Of a stretch of DNA of 12,873 nt, positions 6,789-12,873 are shown one piece after another. Position numbers and translations under genes: made by a program. Under the pieces are notes generated by a model. It saw only the letters and a program-made list of their open reading frames with translations, ran no database searches and had not been told where the DNA came from. Each line of letters opens with the position of its first letter. Position 1 is the stretch's first letter. Source of the stretch: Porticoccaceae bacterium (GTDB lineage Bacteria > Pseudomonadota > Gammaproteobacteria > Pseudomonadales > Porticoccaceae); contig DLXZ01000194.1 of the NCBI GenBank assembly GCA_003448675.1, positions 1 through 12,873 of the forward strand. The letters are read 5' to 3'.

Positions 6789-7844
6789 TTACACCGCCAA
6801 CACATCACCCAAGGCCTCAAAAACCTCCCCAGGTCCTGGCTCCCCTGTGGAAACATAATAGAGCACGCCCTGACGCTCGCTGATCTCGGCGAAGCCCGCG
6901 TCGGCCAGCATATCGAGATGCCCCATGACCTCCGACACCACCGCATAGAGCATGTTCTCCCAGGCTTTCGGGAATAACTGCTGACCAACTCCCAGCGGTG
7001 TAAGTGAACCATGTTTTTGCAGAATCTTCGAGATTTTTAACAACCGTCTTTCGGTGGACAGTTTATAACCGTCAATCAGGGCGCGGTGGTCATGAATAAC
7101 ATCGCCGTGGGCGGGATAAACAGCGTCGATTTCGTAGGGGTATACCTTGTCCGTGGACTGATAATACTCGGTCAAGGCGTGGTTCCGCTCCTGCTCCAAT
7201 GGCTTGGGAATGTGCAGCAGGCACACCGGGGTGATGTCGGTCAGCAGGTGATCGCCGGAAAACATCTGCCGGGTTTCGGCCTGCCAGAACACCAACTCCT
7301 CGGGGCAGTGGCCGGGGGTATGGATAGCCTGCAGCGCAAAACCCTCAATGGGTATCATGTCGCTATCCTGAAGGTGGTGATCCAGGGGGCAGGGCTTGAA
7401 TACCTTTTTTACGTGCTCACGGTAATTATAGGCCCGATCGTACATCTCATCATTCAGACCCAGGGTTTTAAAAAACGCTTTTTCGTGAATAATCTGTTCT
7501 TCACTGGGCAGATAGCGGGTGACTGAGGCGGCGATGGCCTCATGGCCCCAGACTTCGCAGCCGGAAACCTGCTTGATGCGTGCGCCCTGACCAAAATGAT
7601 CGACATGGCCATGGGTTAACAGCAGCAGATCAATATCCTCAATACCATAGCCAAATTGAGCCAAGCCATCTACCAAGCCCTGCCAGCATTTGTCACGACC
7701 GACGCCGGTATCAATCAATACCAGTTGATCGGAACCAGACTCGGGCAGAATCGCGTAGCTGTTGATGTCGCCAAAGTCATAGCCGGTGGGTGTGGGCAGG
7801 CGCAGGATGCGCCCGAATTGTTTAATCCCGGGAGATTCCCTCAC
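6789..7844 (-). CDS. MBL-fold metallo-hydrolase with C-terminal winged-helix-like region (copy 1 of a tandem pair)
   Basis: Hydrolase of the metallo-beta-lactamase superfamily, probably with two metal ions. From the GTG at 7844 the protein has 351 residues. Metal ligands are THGHVDHFG (H78, H80, D82, H83), HTPGHC (H179), FSGDH (D198) and PAHGD (H246). The C-terminal region (about 256-332) has the helix-turn pattern KHGSLTPLGVGQQLFP...MGHLDMLADAGF, resembling the winged-helix tail of LACTB2-like hydrolases. The frame also continues upstream to a TTG at 7931. I chose the GTG because residue 2 onward (RESPGIKQFGRI) aligns exactly with the start of the neighbouring paralogue (KEALGVKQFGRI). The GTG overlaps the TGA of a small upstream ORF as GTGA. 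The substrate is unknown; ester, thioester or lactone hydrolysis is plausible for the fold. It lies 45 bases upstream of the dodecin pair. Confidence 0.92.
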   Translation of the reverse strand: MRESPGIKQFGRILRLPTPTGYDFGDINSYAILPESGSDQLVLIDTGVGRDKCWQGLVDGLAQFGYGIEDIDLLLLTHGHVDHFGQGARIKQVSGCEVWGHEAIAASVTRYLPSEEQIIHEKAFFKTLGLNDEMYDRAYNYREHVKKVFKPCPLDHHLQDSDMIPIEGFALQAIHTPGHCPEELVFWQAETRQMFSGDHLLTDITPVCLLHIPKPLEQERNHALTEYYQSTDKVYPYEIDAVYPAHGDVIHDHRALIDGYKLSTERRLLKISKILQKHGSLTPLGVGQQLFPKAWENMLYAVVSEVMGHLDMLADAGFAEISERQGVLYYVSTGEPGPGEVFEALGDVLAV

Positions 7845-7954
7845 CACAACTGGCCCCACCGGCGAGGCAAATCCGTTAACCACATCACTGGATAGCACAT
7901 GGCTGGGCAATATGCAGTGTTGCGATAACAAAAGGTACCGCTAAATAAAGGCAT
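7841..7954 (-). other. Possible 37-residue upstream ORF overlapping the start of the MBL gene
   Basis: An ATG at 7954 is preceded by AAGGA at 7960-7964 with a 5-base spacer, the best ribosome site in this intergenic region. The frame runs 37 codons (beginning MPLFSGTFCYRNTAYC) and ends in a TGA that overlaps the GTG of the downstream MBL gene as GTGA. It could be a leader peptide that couples translation to the hydrolase, or the residue of a once longer N-terminus displaced by a frameshift. The encoded peptide resembles nothing I know and may not be functional. Confidence 0.25.
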
Positions 7955-7998
7955 GGTGATCCTTATCAAACCAGGTGGAGACAAATTAAAGTGACGCC

Positions 7999-9042
7999 TT
8001 AGTGACTCACAACGGGAAAAATAACTCCCGGCTCCGGAACCGACAGGAGCGCATAACGAAGCAAACCCAAGTCTTCTTCGGCGCTGACAAAACCCTCATC
8101 AATCAACATATCCAGGTGGCCCATCACCTCCGAACACACCGCGTAGAGCTGGTCGTGCCAAACTCTAGGAAACAATCGCTGGCCCACTTCCAGGGGCGTG
8201 AGCGGCCCATGCTCCTGTAAAATTCTGCAGATCTTCAGCAAGCGCCGTTCCGTTGCCAGTTTATAACCAGCGATAAGTTCCCGGTGATCACTAAACACAT
8301 CACCATGGCTGGGATACACGCAATGTACCTCGTAAGGCAGCAACCTGTCCGCGGACTGGTAATACTGGGTCAGCGCGTGAACCCGCTCTCCCCGTGGTTG
8401 GTCGGGGATATCCAGCAAACAGACGGGGGTGATATCGGGAAGCAGGTGGTCGCCGGAAAACATCTGCCGGGTTTCAGGCTGCCAAAACACCACTTCCTCG
8501 GCACAGTGACCAGGCGTATGGGTGGTGTGCAGGTCAAAACCGTTGATTTTGATGACATCGCCATCGACCAGAGTCCGATCCAGCTCACAGGGCTCGAATA
8601 TATCGCCAACGTAATCGCGGTATTCGAAAATCTTGTCGTACATGGCCTCTGTGAAACCCAGCCGGCGAAAAAACTGCTTTTCCATTTCGATCCGAGGTGG
8701 CGGCGGCAGGTAATCGGAGACGGAAGCATGAATTGCCTCATGCCCCCAGATTTCGCAACCCGAGGCCCGCCGGATTCTTGGCGCCTGACCAAAATGATCC
8801 GTATGCGCATGGGTCAGCAGGATCAGGGTGATATCCTCTACCCCGTAGCCGAACTGAGCGAGACCAGCGCCCAGTGCCTGCCAGGCATCGTCCCGCCCGA
8901 CGCCGGTATCGATCAGCACCAGTTCACTGGAATCCGCTTCGGGAAGGATCAGGTAGCTGTTGACGTCTCCCACATCAAACCCGGTGGGGCTGGGAATGCG
9001 GGCAATACGCCCAAACTGCTTTACACCCAGTGCTTCTTTCAT
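7999..9042 (-). CDS. MBL-fold metallo-hydrolase with C-terminal winged-helix-like region (copy 2 of a tandem pair)
   Basis: Paralogue of the next gene downstream: the two proteins align without gaps over about 320 residues and by eye are well over half identical. It has 347 residues. Metal ligands are THAHTDHFG (H78, H80, D82, H83), HTPGHC (H179), FSGDH (D198) and PSHGD (H246), a complete set for a dinuclear site. The C-terminal region has EHGPLTPLEVGQRLFP (about 277-292) and MGHLDMLIDEGF (307-318), a winged-helix-like tail as in LACTB2-type hydrolases. The region between residues 110 and 160 (LPPPPRIEMEKQFFRRLGF and after) differs most from the paralogue and probably covers the active site, so the substrates may differ. 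The ATG at 9042 has only a weak ribosome site (GGCGGAA). It precedes copy 1 by 154 bases. Confidence 0.93.
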   Translation of the reverse strand: MKEALGVKQFGRIARIPSPTGFDVGDVNSYLILPEADSSELVLIDTGVGRDDAWQALGAGLAQFGYGVEDITLILLTHAHTDHFGQAPRIRRASGCEIWGHEAIHASVSDYLPPPPRIEMEKQFFRRLGFTEAMYDKIFEYRDYVGDIFEPCELDRTLVDGDVIKINGFDLHTTHTPGHCAEEVVFWQPETRQMFSGDHLLPDITPVCLLDIPDQPRGERVHALTQYYQSADRLLPYEVHCVYPSHGDVFSDHRELIAGYKLATERRLLKICRILQEHGPLTPLEVGQRLFPRVWHDQLYAVCSEVMGHLDMLIDEGFVSAEEDLGLLRYALLSVPEPGVIFPVVSH

Positions 9043-9191
9043 ACGCTATGGTTCCGCCTGGCTCGCTCAACAATCAACAACTCGCGCTGAATCGAACCGT
9101 GAATAATTGATATTTGCTCGGAGATAAAGCCTTTGACGAAGTCGCGTTCGCACTCGCCTCACTTCGGACGCACCTCAATCCGCTTTAATGA

Positions 9192-9794
9192 TTATTCCGC
9201 TTCCACAATCCGGACTGGCTGCGGCTCGCGAAAATGGTCAGGATAATCTTCTTTCACAATCTGACCCGAATCACTCCAGGCATAGCAGCCATTCAGCATA
9301 AACGGCAACATCTCTTCTGGGTCGGTGATGGCTTCCTCCCCGACATGCTCAGCAATTAATTGCTGGGGATACTCCCCGGACATGGCCTGAAAGGCGACCG
9401 TGGCGATGGGCCCAAGTAATTCACCGATATGCGTGCAGCCCAGTACGCCTCCGATGACCTGGCGAGCCCGTTTGTTCCAGCCGGCCCCAATCTGTAATCC
9501 GACCAGGCCCTGGAAATTATCCAGCACATCGGAACAGATCCCATAGGGTCGCACATCCATCACTGCTTCAACCTCACGCACCGTCAACGTGTGATCGATA
9601 CTCAGGCGAATAGACATATCGTGTACCGGGTAGCCCGCCGCCACCATACCGGTTCGCGGTGCATCGTAGCTGTATGTCTTTCTGTCGACGATACGGGCGT
9701 CAATATCAAACAGACCGTCTTCGCGAAAATAACCGCGCAGATCAATATCCCGCGCATGCAAATGCTGGCGGGCTTTGGGGGGAGAAAGGGGCAT
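9192..9794 (-). CDS. DUF2889 domain-containing protein
   Basis: Protein of unknown function that I assign to the DUF2889 family from its pattern. The 200 residues show ARDIDLRGYFREDGLFDIDA (14-33), a D-K-Y motif (VDRKTYSY), GYPVHDMSIRLSID (54-67), then MDVRPYGICSDV (79-90), GLQIGAGWNKRARQVIGGVLGCTH (98-121) and ELLGPIATVAFQAM (124-137). Conserved His, Asp and Cys residues (HDM, GCTH) suggest a possible metal or substrate site, but no enzyme activity is established for the family as far as I know. There is no signal peptide or membrane segment. A GGAG site lies 8 bases upstream of the ATG. It sits between the zinc alcohol dehydrogenase and the MBL pair, 97 bases after the former, and probably shares their transcript. 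Its function would have to be inferred from the surrounding catabolic genes. Confidence 0.88.
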   Translation of the reverse strand: MPLSPPKARQHLHARDIDLRGYFREDGLFDIDARIVDRKTYSYDAPRTGMVAAGYPVHDMSIRLSIDHTLTVREVEAVMDVRPYGICSDVLDNFQGLVGLQIGAGWNKRARQVIGGVLGCTHIGELLGPIATVAFQAMSGEYPQQLIAEHVGEEAITDPEEMLPFMLNGCYAWSDSGQIVKEDYPDHFREPQPVRIVEAE

Positions 9795-9891
9795 AAGCGG
9801 GGCTCCGGCTACTGGTTACGGATAGTCAAATTCGATCTTCCAGTTTGGCATATACGGTCAATCAATGGGTAAGCGGTGAACGAGTGTGTAC

Positions 9892-10908
9892 TCAGGGAGT
9901 TAGTACTACCCTGCCCTGGATTTTGCCTTCATGCAGGCGGGCCAGGACATCATTAATGGCTTCCAGAGGTTGGGTCTCGATATGCGGCGTAATCAACCCC
10001 AGGCGCGCCAGCTCCAGCACGTCCTGCAGATCCCGCCGGCTGCCCCAGATGCTGGTGGTGACCTCACATTCCAGGGGAATTTTCCAGAAGGAAAACGGCA
10101 GAGTGCCGCCGGCGATACCGACCACCACCACCTTGCCGGCGATGGCAACCGCAGCCGCGGCATTGGTCAGGGTGGCGTCGTTACCGACAAAATCGACAAT
10201 GGCATCCAGACCCTCACCATCAGTAAGGGCTTTGACCGCCCCGCCCACATCGCCACTGCCATCGACGGTATATTCGGCACCCAAATCCCGGGCCATGGCC
10301 AACTTGTCCTGGCTGACATCAATGGCCACCAACTGGGTGGCCGGGCTCAGGGCCTTGGCGATCTGAATGGCCATGTGGCCGAGCCCGCCAACTCCGATGA
10401 TGCCCAGCCGCTTGCCCGGCCCCAGTTTGGCCATGGCTTTTTTCACTGCCCGATAGGGCGTGAGCGCAGCATCGGTCAGGGGTGCAGCGACCACCGGATC
10501 GAGGCCATTGAGCTTAACCAGGTTACGGGGGTGCTGGACCAGCAACTTCTCGGCCCAACCGCCATCGACCATAACGCCGGGATAAACCGGGTTCTGACAC
10601 AGGTTTTCCTCGCCCCGTTCGCAGAGCTTGCACACGCCACAACCCCAGGCACCAAATACTGCCACACCATCGCCAGGCTGTACCTCGGTCACCTGGCTGC
10701 CGACTTTCTCAACAATGCCAGCGTTCTCATGGCCCAGGGTAATGGGCTTTTGGCGCACACCCACTTCCCCGTCGATCACGTGAAGATCGGAGTGGCAGAC
10801 CCCCGCGCCGGAGATTTTCACCAGCACATCGGTGGGCCCGACTTCGGGCTCCGGTACATCTTCTATGGTGATGGGTTTGCCAACCTCATGAAATCGCGTG
10901 GCTCTCAT
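9892..10908 (-). CDS. Zinc-dependent alcohol dehydrogenase (MDR family), NAD-linked
   Basis: Medium-chain dehydrogenase that interconverts an alcohol and an aldehyde or ketone with NAD. The 338 residues have an N-terminal GroES-like domain with catalytic zinc ligands C38 (GVCHSD) and H60/E61 (GHENAG), with D146 (PLTDAALTPY) in the place of the usual third cysteine, as in Rhodococcus ruber ADH-A. The structural zinc site is C90, C93, C96 and C104 (GCGVCKLCERGEENLC). The Rossmann domain has GVGGLGH (172-178) and D197 at the end of the second strand, which favours NAD over NADP. The start ATG is preceded by GAGGG. The gene lies 40 bases after an MBL hydrolase gene, consistent with one operon. 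It is likely to act on a secondary or medium-chain alcohol, but the substrate cannot be read from sequence. Confidence 0.95.
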   Translation of the reverse strand: MRATRFHEVGKPITIEDVPEPEVGPTDVLVKISGAGVCHSDLHVIDGEVGVRQKPITLGHENAGIVEKVGSQVTEVQPGDGVAVFGAWGCGVCKLCERGEENLCQNPVYPGVMVDGGWAEKLLVQHPRNLVKLNGLDPVVAAPLTDAALTPYRAVKKAMAKLGPGKRLGIIGVGGLGHMAIQIAKALSPATQLVAIDVSQDKLAMARDLGAEYTVDGSGDVGGAVKALTDGEGLDAIVDFVGNDATLTNAAAAVAIAGKVVVVGIAGGTLPFSFWKIPLECEVTTSIWGSRRDLQDVLELARLGLITPHIETQPLEAINDVLARLHEGKIQGRVVLTP

Positions 10909-10948
10909 GGTATTCCCTCTGTTATCGCTCTGATTCTGCTGTTTAAAG

Positions 10949-11800
10949 CTATATTTTCAGTTTATAGCGCTCGCCATCAGGCACGATATAACCGGCCGTG
11001 GGCGGCGCGAAATGGGTACCGATCACCAACACCGGTTTATCCACATAACGGCCATAGAAATCCCAACGAGTCTGGATAGCCTGTTCAGCATCGTAGTCAG
11101 CAAAACATCGCCACTCAGGGCGGGCCAATTGGCAAGGGTGGTGGGTCATATCACCAGTGATCACCGCATCCTCGCCCTGTGAAGAAATCCGCACACTGAT
11201 ATGCCCGGCGGTGTGGCCGTGGGTGGGCTCAAACCAGACTTCATCATTGACCCGATGATCGCTATCCACGAGGTCAGCCAGCCCGGCATCGATCACGGGC
11301 CGCACGGAATCCTGGATCACCGGCCCGAAGTGTTCCTCATCCGGGTCCTTTTCCCAACTCTCCCATTCGGTGCGGCTGAACAAGTAGCGTGCATTGGGAA
11401 AAGTAGGCACCCACTTGCCATCCACCAGCATGGTATTCCAGCCCACGTGGTCCACATGCAGGTGAGTGCAAATCACATAGTCGATGCTTTCCCGGGGGAA
11501 ACCGGCGGCGGCCAGGTCTTCGAGAAACGGCCCACTGCGCATGGCCCAGGCCTTGGTGGTGCGCTCCTTGTCATTACCCAGGCAAGTATCCACCATGATG
11601 CGCACCCCCTGGGTCTCAATGATCAGGGCATGAATGGACATTTTCAGCCAGCCCTTCTCATTGACGAAGTTGGGGCTCAGCCAGGGAATTTCCCGGAGTT
11701 TGTCGGCCTGAGCATCGGGCAGGACAAACTCACCGGGCACCGGTGCGTCCTCCTCAATGATTTTGGTAACTTTCACATCGCCGATTTGCCAGTCTGCCAT
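10949..11800 (-). CDS. MBL-fold metallo-hydrolase, lactonase/esterase-like
   Basis: A third MBL-fold hydrolase, from a different subfamily than the tandem pair. The 283 residues carry a complete metal site: CTHLHVDHVGWNT (H113, H115, D117, H118), PTHGHTAGH (H200), TGDMTHHP (D217) and GTHF (H263). The WNTMLVDGKWVPTFPNARYL segment after the first motif, the HGHTAGH motif and the overall length resemble the quorum-quenching lactonase and related esterase group, where substrates are lactones or esters. No signal peptide is seen, so the enzyme is cytoplasmic. There is no winged-helix tail, unlike the pair at 6789-9042. The ATG is preceded by AGAGGAT. It lies between the SDR gene (110 bases upstream) and the alcohol dehydrogenase (40 bases downstream), which suggests that it makes or removes the alcohol these enzymes handle. 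Lactonase activity is an inference from the fold. Confidence 0.93.
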   Translation of the reverse strand: MADWQIGDVKVTKIIEEDAPVPGEFVLPDAQADKLREIPWLSPNFVNEKGWLKMSIHALIIETQGVRIMVDTCLGNDKERTTKAWAMRSGPFLEDLAAAGFPRESIDYVICTHLHVDHVGWNTMLVDGKWVPTFPNARYLFSRTEWESWEKDPDEEHFGPVIQDSVRPVIDAGLADLVDSDHRVNDEVWFEPTHGHTAGHISVRISSQGEDAVITGDMTHHPCQLARPEWRCFADYDAEQAIQTRWDFYGRYVDKPVLVIGTHFAPPTAGYIVPDGERYKLKI

Positions 11801-11910
11801 TGCTCTATCCTCTTTATATTTTTGATTAGATCAACGCGTGTCCGATAGCCCCCACCTTTGCCTGCCCAGGCGTATCGAGCCTGTTCATTACGGTGTTGTC
11901 CGTTACAACC

Positions 11911-12690
11911 TCAGGCGTTTCGAATCCAGAATCCGCCATCCACCGGCATGATCACACCAGTCATAAACGAAGCCGAGGGCAGGGCGAAATTCAGGGTGCC
12001 GTGGGCGACTTCTTCCGGATCACCATAACGGCGCACCGCAACGCGCCGCCGGCCGAAAGTGGCTTTATCCTTGTCCTCGATAAACTCCGTGAGCGCAGTA
12101 TTGATCGGCCCGGGACAAATACAGTTGGCGGTGATGCCTTCCTTGCCCAGATCGACCGCCATGGACTTGGTTAAACCCACAACGGCGTGCTTGGCTGCCG
12201 TGTAGGGGCCACCGTGAGGCGTGGCGCCCAGACCCTCGGTGGAGGCGATATTGATGATGCGCCCATGGTCGGCTTCCCGAAGCATGGGCAGCGAGGCCCG
12301 CACGGTGCGATGCACAGAGTTAATCAGCACGTCCATGCCTTTTTGCCATTTCTCTTCGTAGCTGTCGCTGTCCAGCTTGACGAAAACACCGATGCCGGCG
12401 TTATTTACCAGAATGTCGAGACGCCCCCACTCCTTACCGATGGCTTCGGTAACATCGATAATTTGCTGGGGGTCGGCGACATTCAGCGCCCAGGCTTTGG
12501 CGGTGCCGCCTGCATCACGAATATCCTGTGCTACCGCTTCCGCCTGATCACCATTTAGGTCGGTGACCGCCACCTTGGCGCCCTCATCGGCAAATAAATA
12601 GGCAGTCGCCCGCCCCATGCCACTGGCCGCCCCGGTTATATGTACCACACTGCCTTCTACTGAACGACTTAACTTGCTTAGCCGCGCCAT
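11911..12690 (-). CDS. Short-chain dehydrogenase/reductase (SDR family)
   Basis: Classical SDR oxidoreductase of 259 residues acting on a hydroxyl or keto group. The glycine motif is TGAASGMG (19-26), D44 ends the second strand and indicates NAD preference, NNAG lies at 96-99, and the catalytic tetrad is N124, S150, Y163 and K167 (YTAAK). PGPINTAL follows at about 193-200, and the C-terminus has the usual FMTGVIMPVDGGF. The start is decided by a strong GAGAGGAG site before the ATG at 12690. It follows the luciferase-like monooxygenase gene by 70 bases, and the two may share a transcript. The sequence resembles generic 3-ketoacyl-ACP-reductase-like or secondary alcohol SDRs; the real substrate is unknown. 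Confidence 0.95.
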   Translation of the reverse strand: MARLSKLSRSVEGSVVHITGAASGMGRATAYLFADEGAKVAVTDLNGDQAEAVAQDIRDAGGTAKAWALNVADPQQIIDVTEAIGKEWGRLDILVNNAGIGVFVKLDSDSYEEKWQKGMDVLINSVHRTVRASLPMLREADHGRIINIASTEGLGATPHGGPYTAAKHAVVGLTKSMAVDLGKEGITANCICPGPINTALTEFIEDKDKATFGRRRVAVRRYGDPEEVAHGTLNFALPSASFMTGVIMPVDGGFWIRNA

Positions 12691-12718
12691 AAATTTCTCC
12701 TCTCAAAAATAATCCGAA

Positions 12719-12738
12719 GCTTCCAGTTCTCGGGAAGC
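12719..12738 (-). terminator. Weak hairpin between the monooxygenase and SDR genes
   Basis: GCTTCC and GGAAGC form a perfect 6-base stem around an 8-base loop. On the minus strand it lies 22 bases after the monooxygenase stop and is followed, a few bases on, by the T-rich ATTATTTTT. It may act as a partial terminator or RNA-processing site before the SDR gene. The stem is short and the T tract is interrupted, so this is a weak call. Confidence 0.25.
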
Positions 12739-12760
12739 CTTGTTTTAGAATTGCTTGATT

Positions 12761-12873
12761 TCAAGCGACTTTAGCGGCCAGGGCTCCAGGTTCCGCAGCC
12801 TGCAGCACAGGCAGGCATTTCTCGGCAAACAACTTCATCTGTTTGTGCACGTCCTCATAGGGCAGCCCGGCAT
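12761..12873 (-). CDS. Luciferase-like (LLM class) flavin-dependent oxidoreductase, C-terminal fragment
   Basis: Only the last 36 codons are in the window; the gene begins beyond the right edge. The frame reads AGLPYEDVHKQMKLFAEKCL followed by PVLQAAEPGALAAKVA and a TGA at 12761-12763. The G-L-P-x-x-x-x-x-x-x-M-x-L-F-A-E-x-x-x-P pattern is typical of the end of bacterial luciferase-like monooxygenases, which use reduced FMN or coenzyme F420 to oxidise or oxygenate a substrate. No catalytic residue is visible in this fragment. It is the first gene of the metabolic run seen in transcription order. The family assignment rests on a short match, so it is moderate. Confidence 0.7.
   Translation of the reverse strand, partial: AGLPYEDVHKQMKLFAEKCLPVLQAAEPGALAAKVA

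Noticed and set aside
7845..7931. TTG start at 7931 for the MBL gene
   Set aside because: The 29 extra residues have no counterpart in the paralogue, whose first residue aligns with the GTG at 7844. The TTG has no ribosome site.
8284..9090. Plus-strand open frame of 268 codons antisense to the MBL gene at 7999-9042
   Set aside because: It mirrors the conserved hydrolase on the other strand. A similar shadow appears opposite the paralogue, as expected from shared codon patterns.
9931..11079. Long plus-strand open frame of 382 codons antisense to the alcohol dehydrogenase gene and the end of the MBL gene
   Set aside because: It is a shadow of GC-rich coding sequence on the minus strand. The minus strand encodes complete proteins with all catalytic motifs, and the plus frame shows no recognisable domain.

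Overview
The window looks like a piece of a Proteobacterial chromosome, most likely a free-living gammaproteobacterium. This is inferred from the chemotaxis gene types, the strong Shine-Dalgarno sites and the set of oxidoreductases; no rRNA or tRNA is present to confirm it. Every gene I can support lies on the minus strand, so transcription runs from right to left. There is no convincing RNA gene, CRISPR array, insertion sequence or phage gene.

Left part (1-5703): a chemosensory operon in the order cheA, cheW, cheB, then a receptor cut by the left edge. cheA and cheW overlap by 8 bases, cheB starts 6 bases after cheW, and the receptor starts 15 bases after cheB. CheA is a large hybrid of 949 residues: HPt domain, kinase core, two CheW-like domains and a C-terminal receiver. 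The receptor has no transmembrane segment, so the array is probably cytoplasmic or membrane-associated through partners. No cheR or separate cheY lies in the window; they could lie beyond the left edge.

Middle (5704-6305): about 600 bases with no gene I can support. This gap separates two modules that differ in base composition: AT-richer in the chemotaxis half, GC-richer in the metabolic half.

Right part (6306-12873): a run of closely spaced metabolic genes. In transcription order they are the C-terminal end of a luciferase-like flavin monooxygenase, a short-chain dehydrogenase, a metallo-beta-lactamase (MBL) fold hydrolase, a zinc alcohol dehydrogenase, a DUF2889 protein, two tandem paralogous MBL-fold hydrolases with C-terminal winged-helix-like regions, and two tandem dodecin-family proteins. 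A flavin monooxygenase, several MBL hydrolases and two alcohol dehydrogenases could together form a catabolic route in which an oxygenated intermediate, for example an ester or lactone, is hydrolysed and the resulting alcohol oxidised. The substrate cannot be read from the sequence.

The points most worth a second look are: the tandem dodecins, both of which lack the flavin-stacking tryptophan; the hybrid two-CheW-domain CheA paired with a soluble receptor; the duplicated MBL pair, one copy of which has a GTG start overlapping the stop of a small upstream ORF; and the possible lactone or ester pathway.
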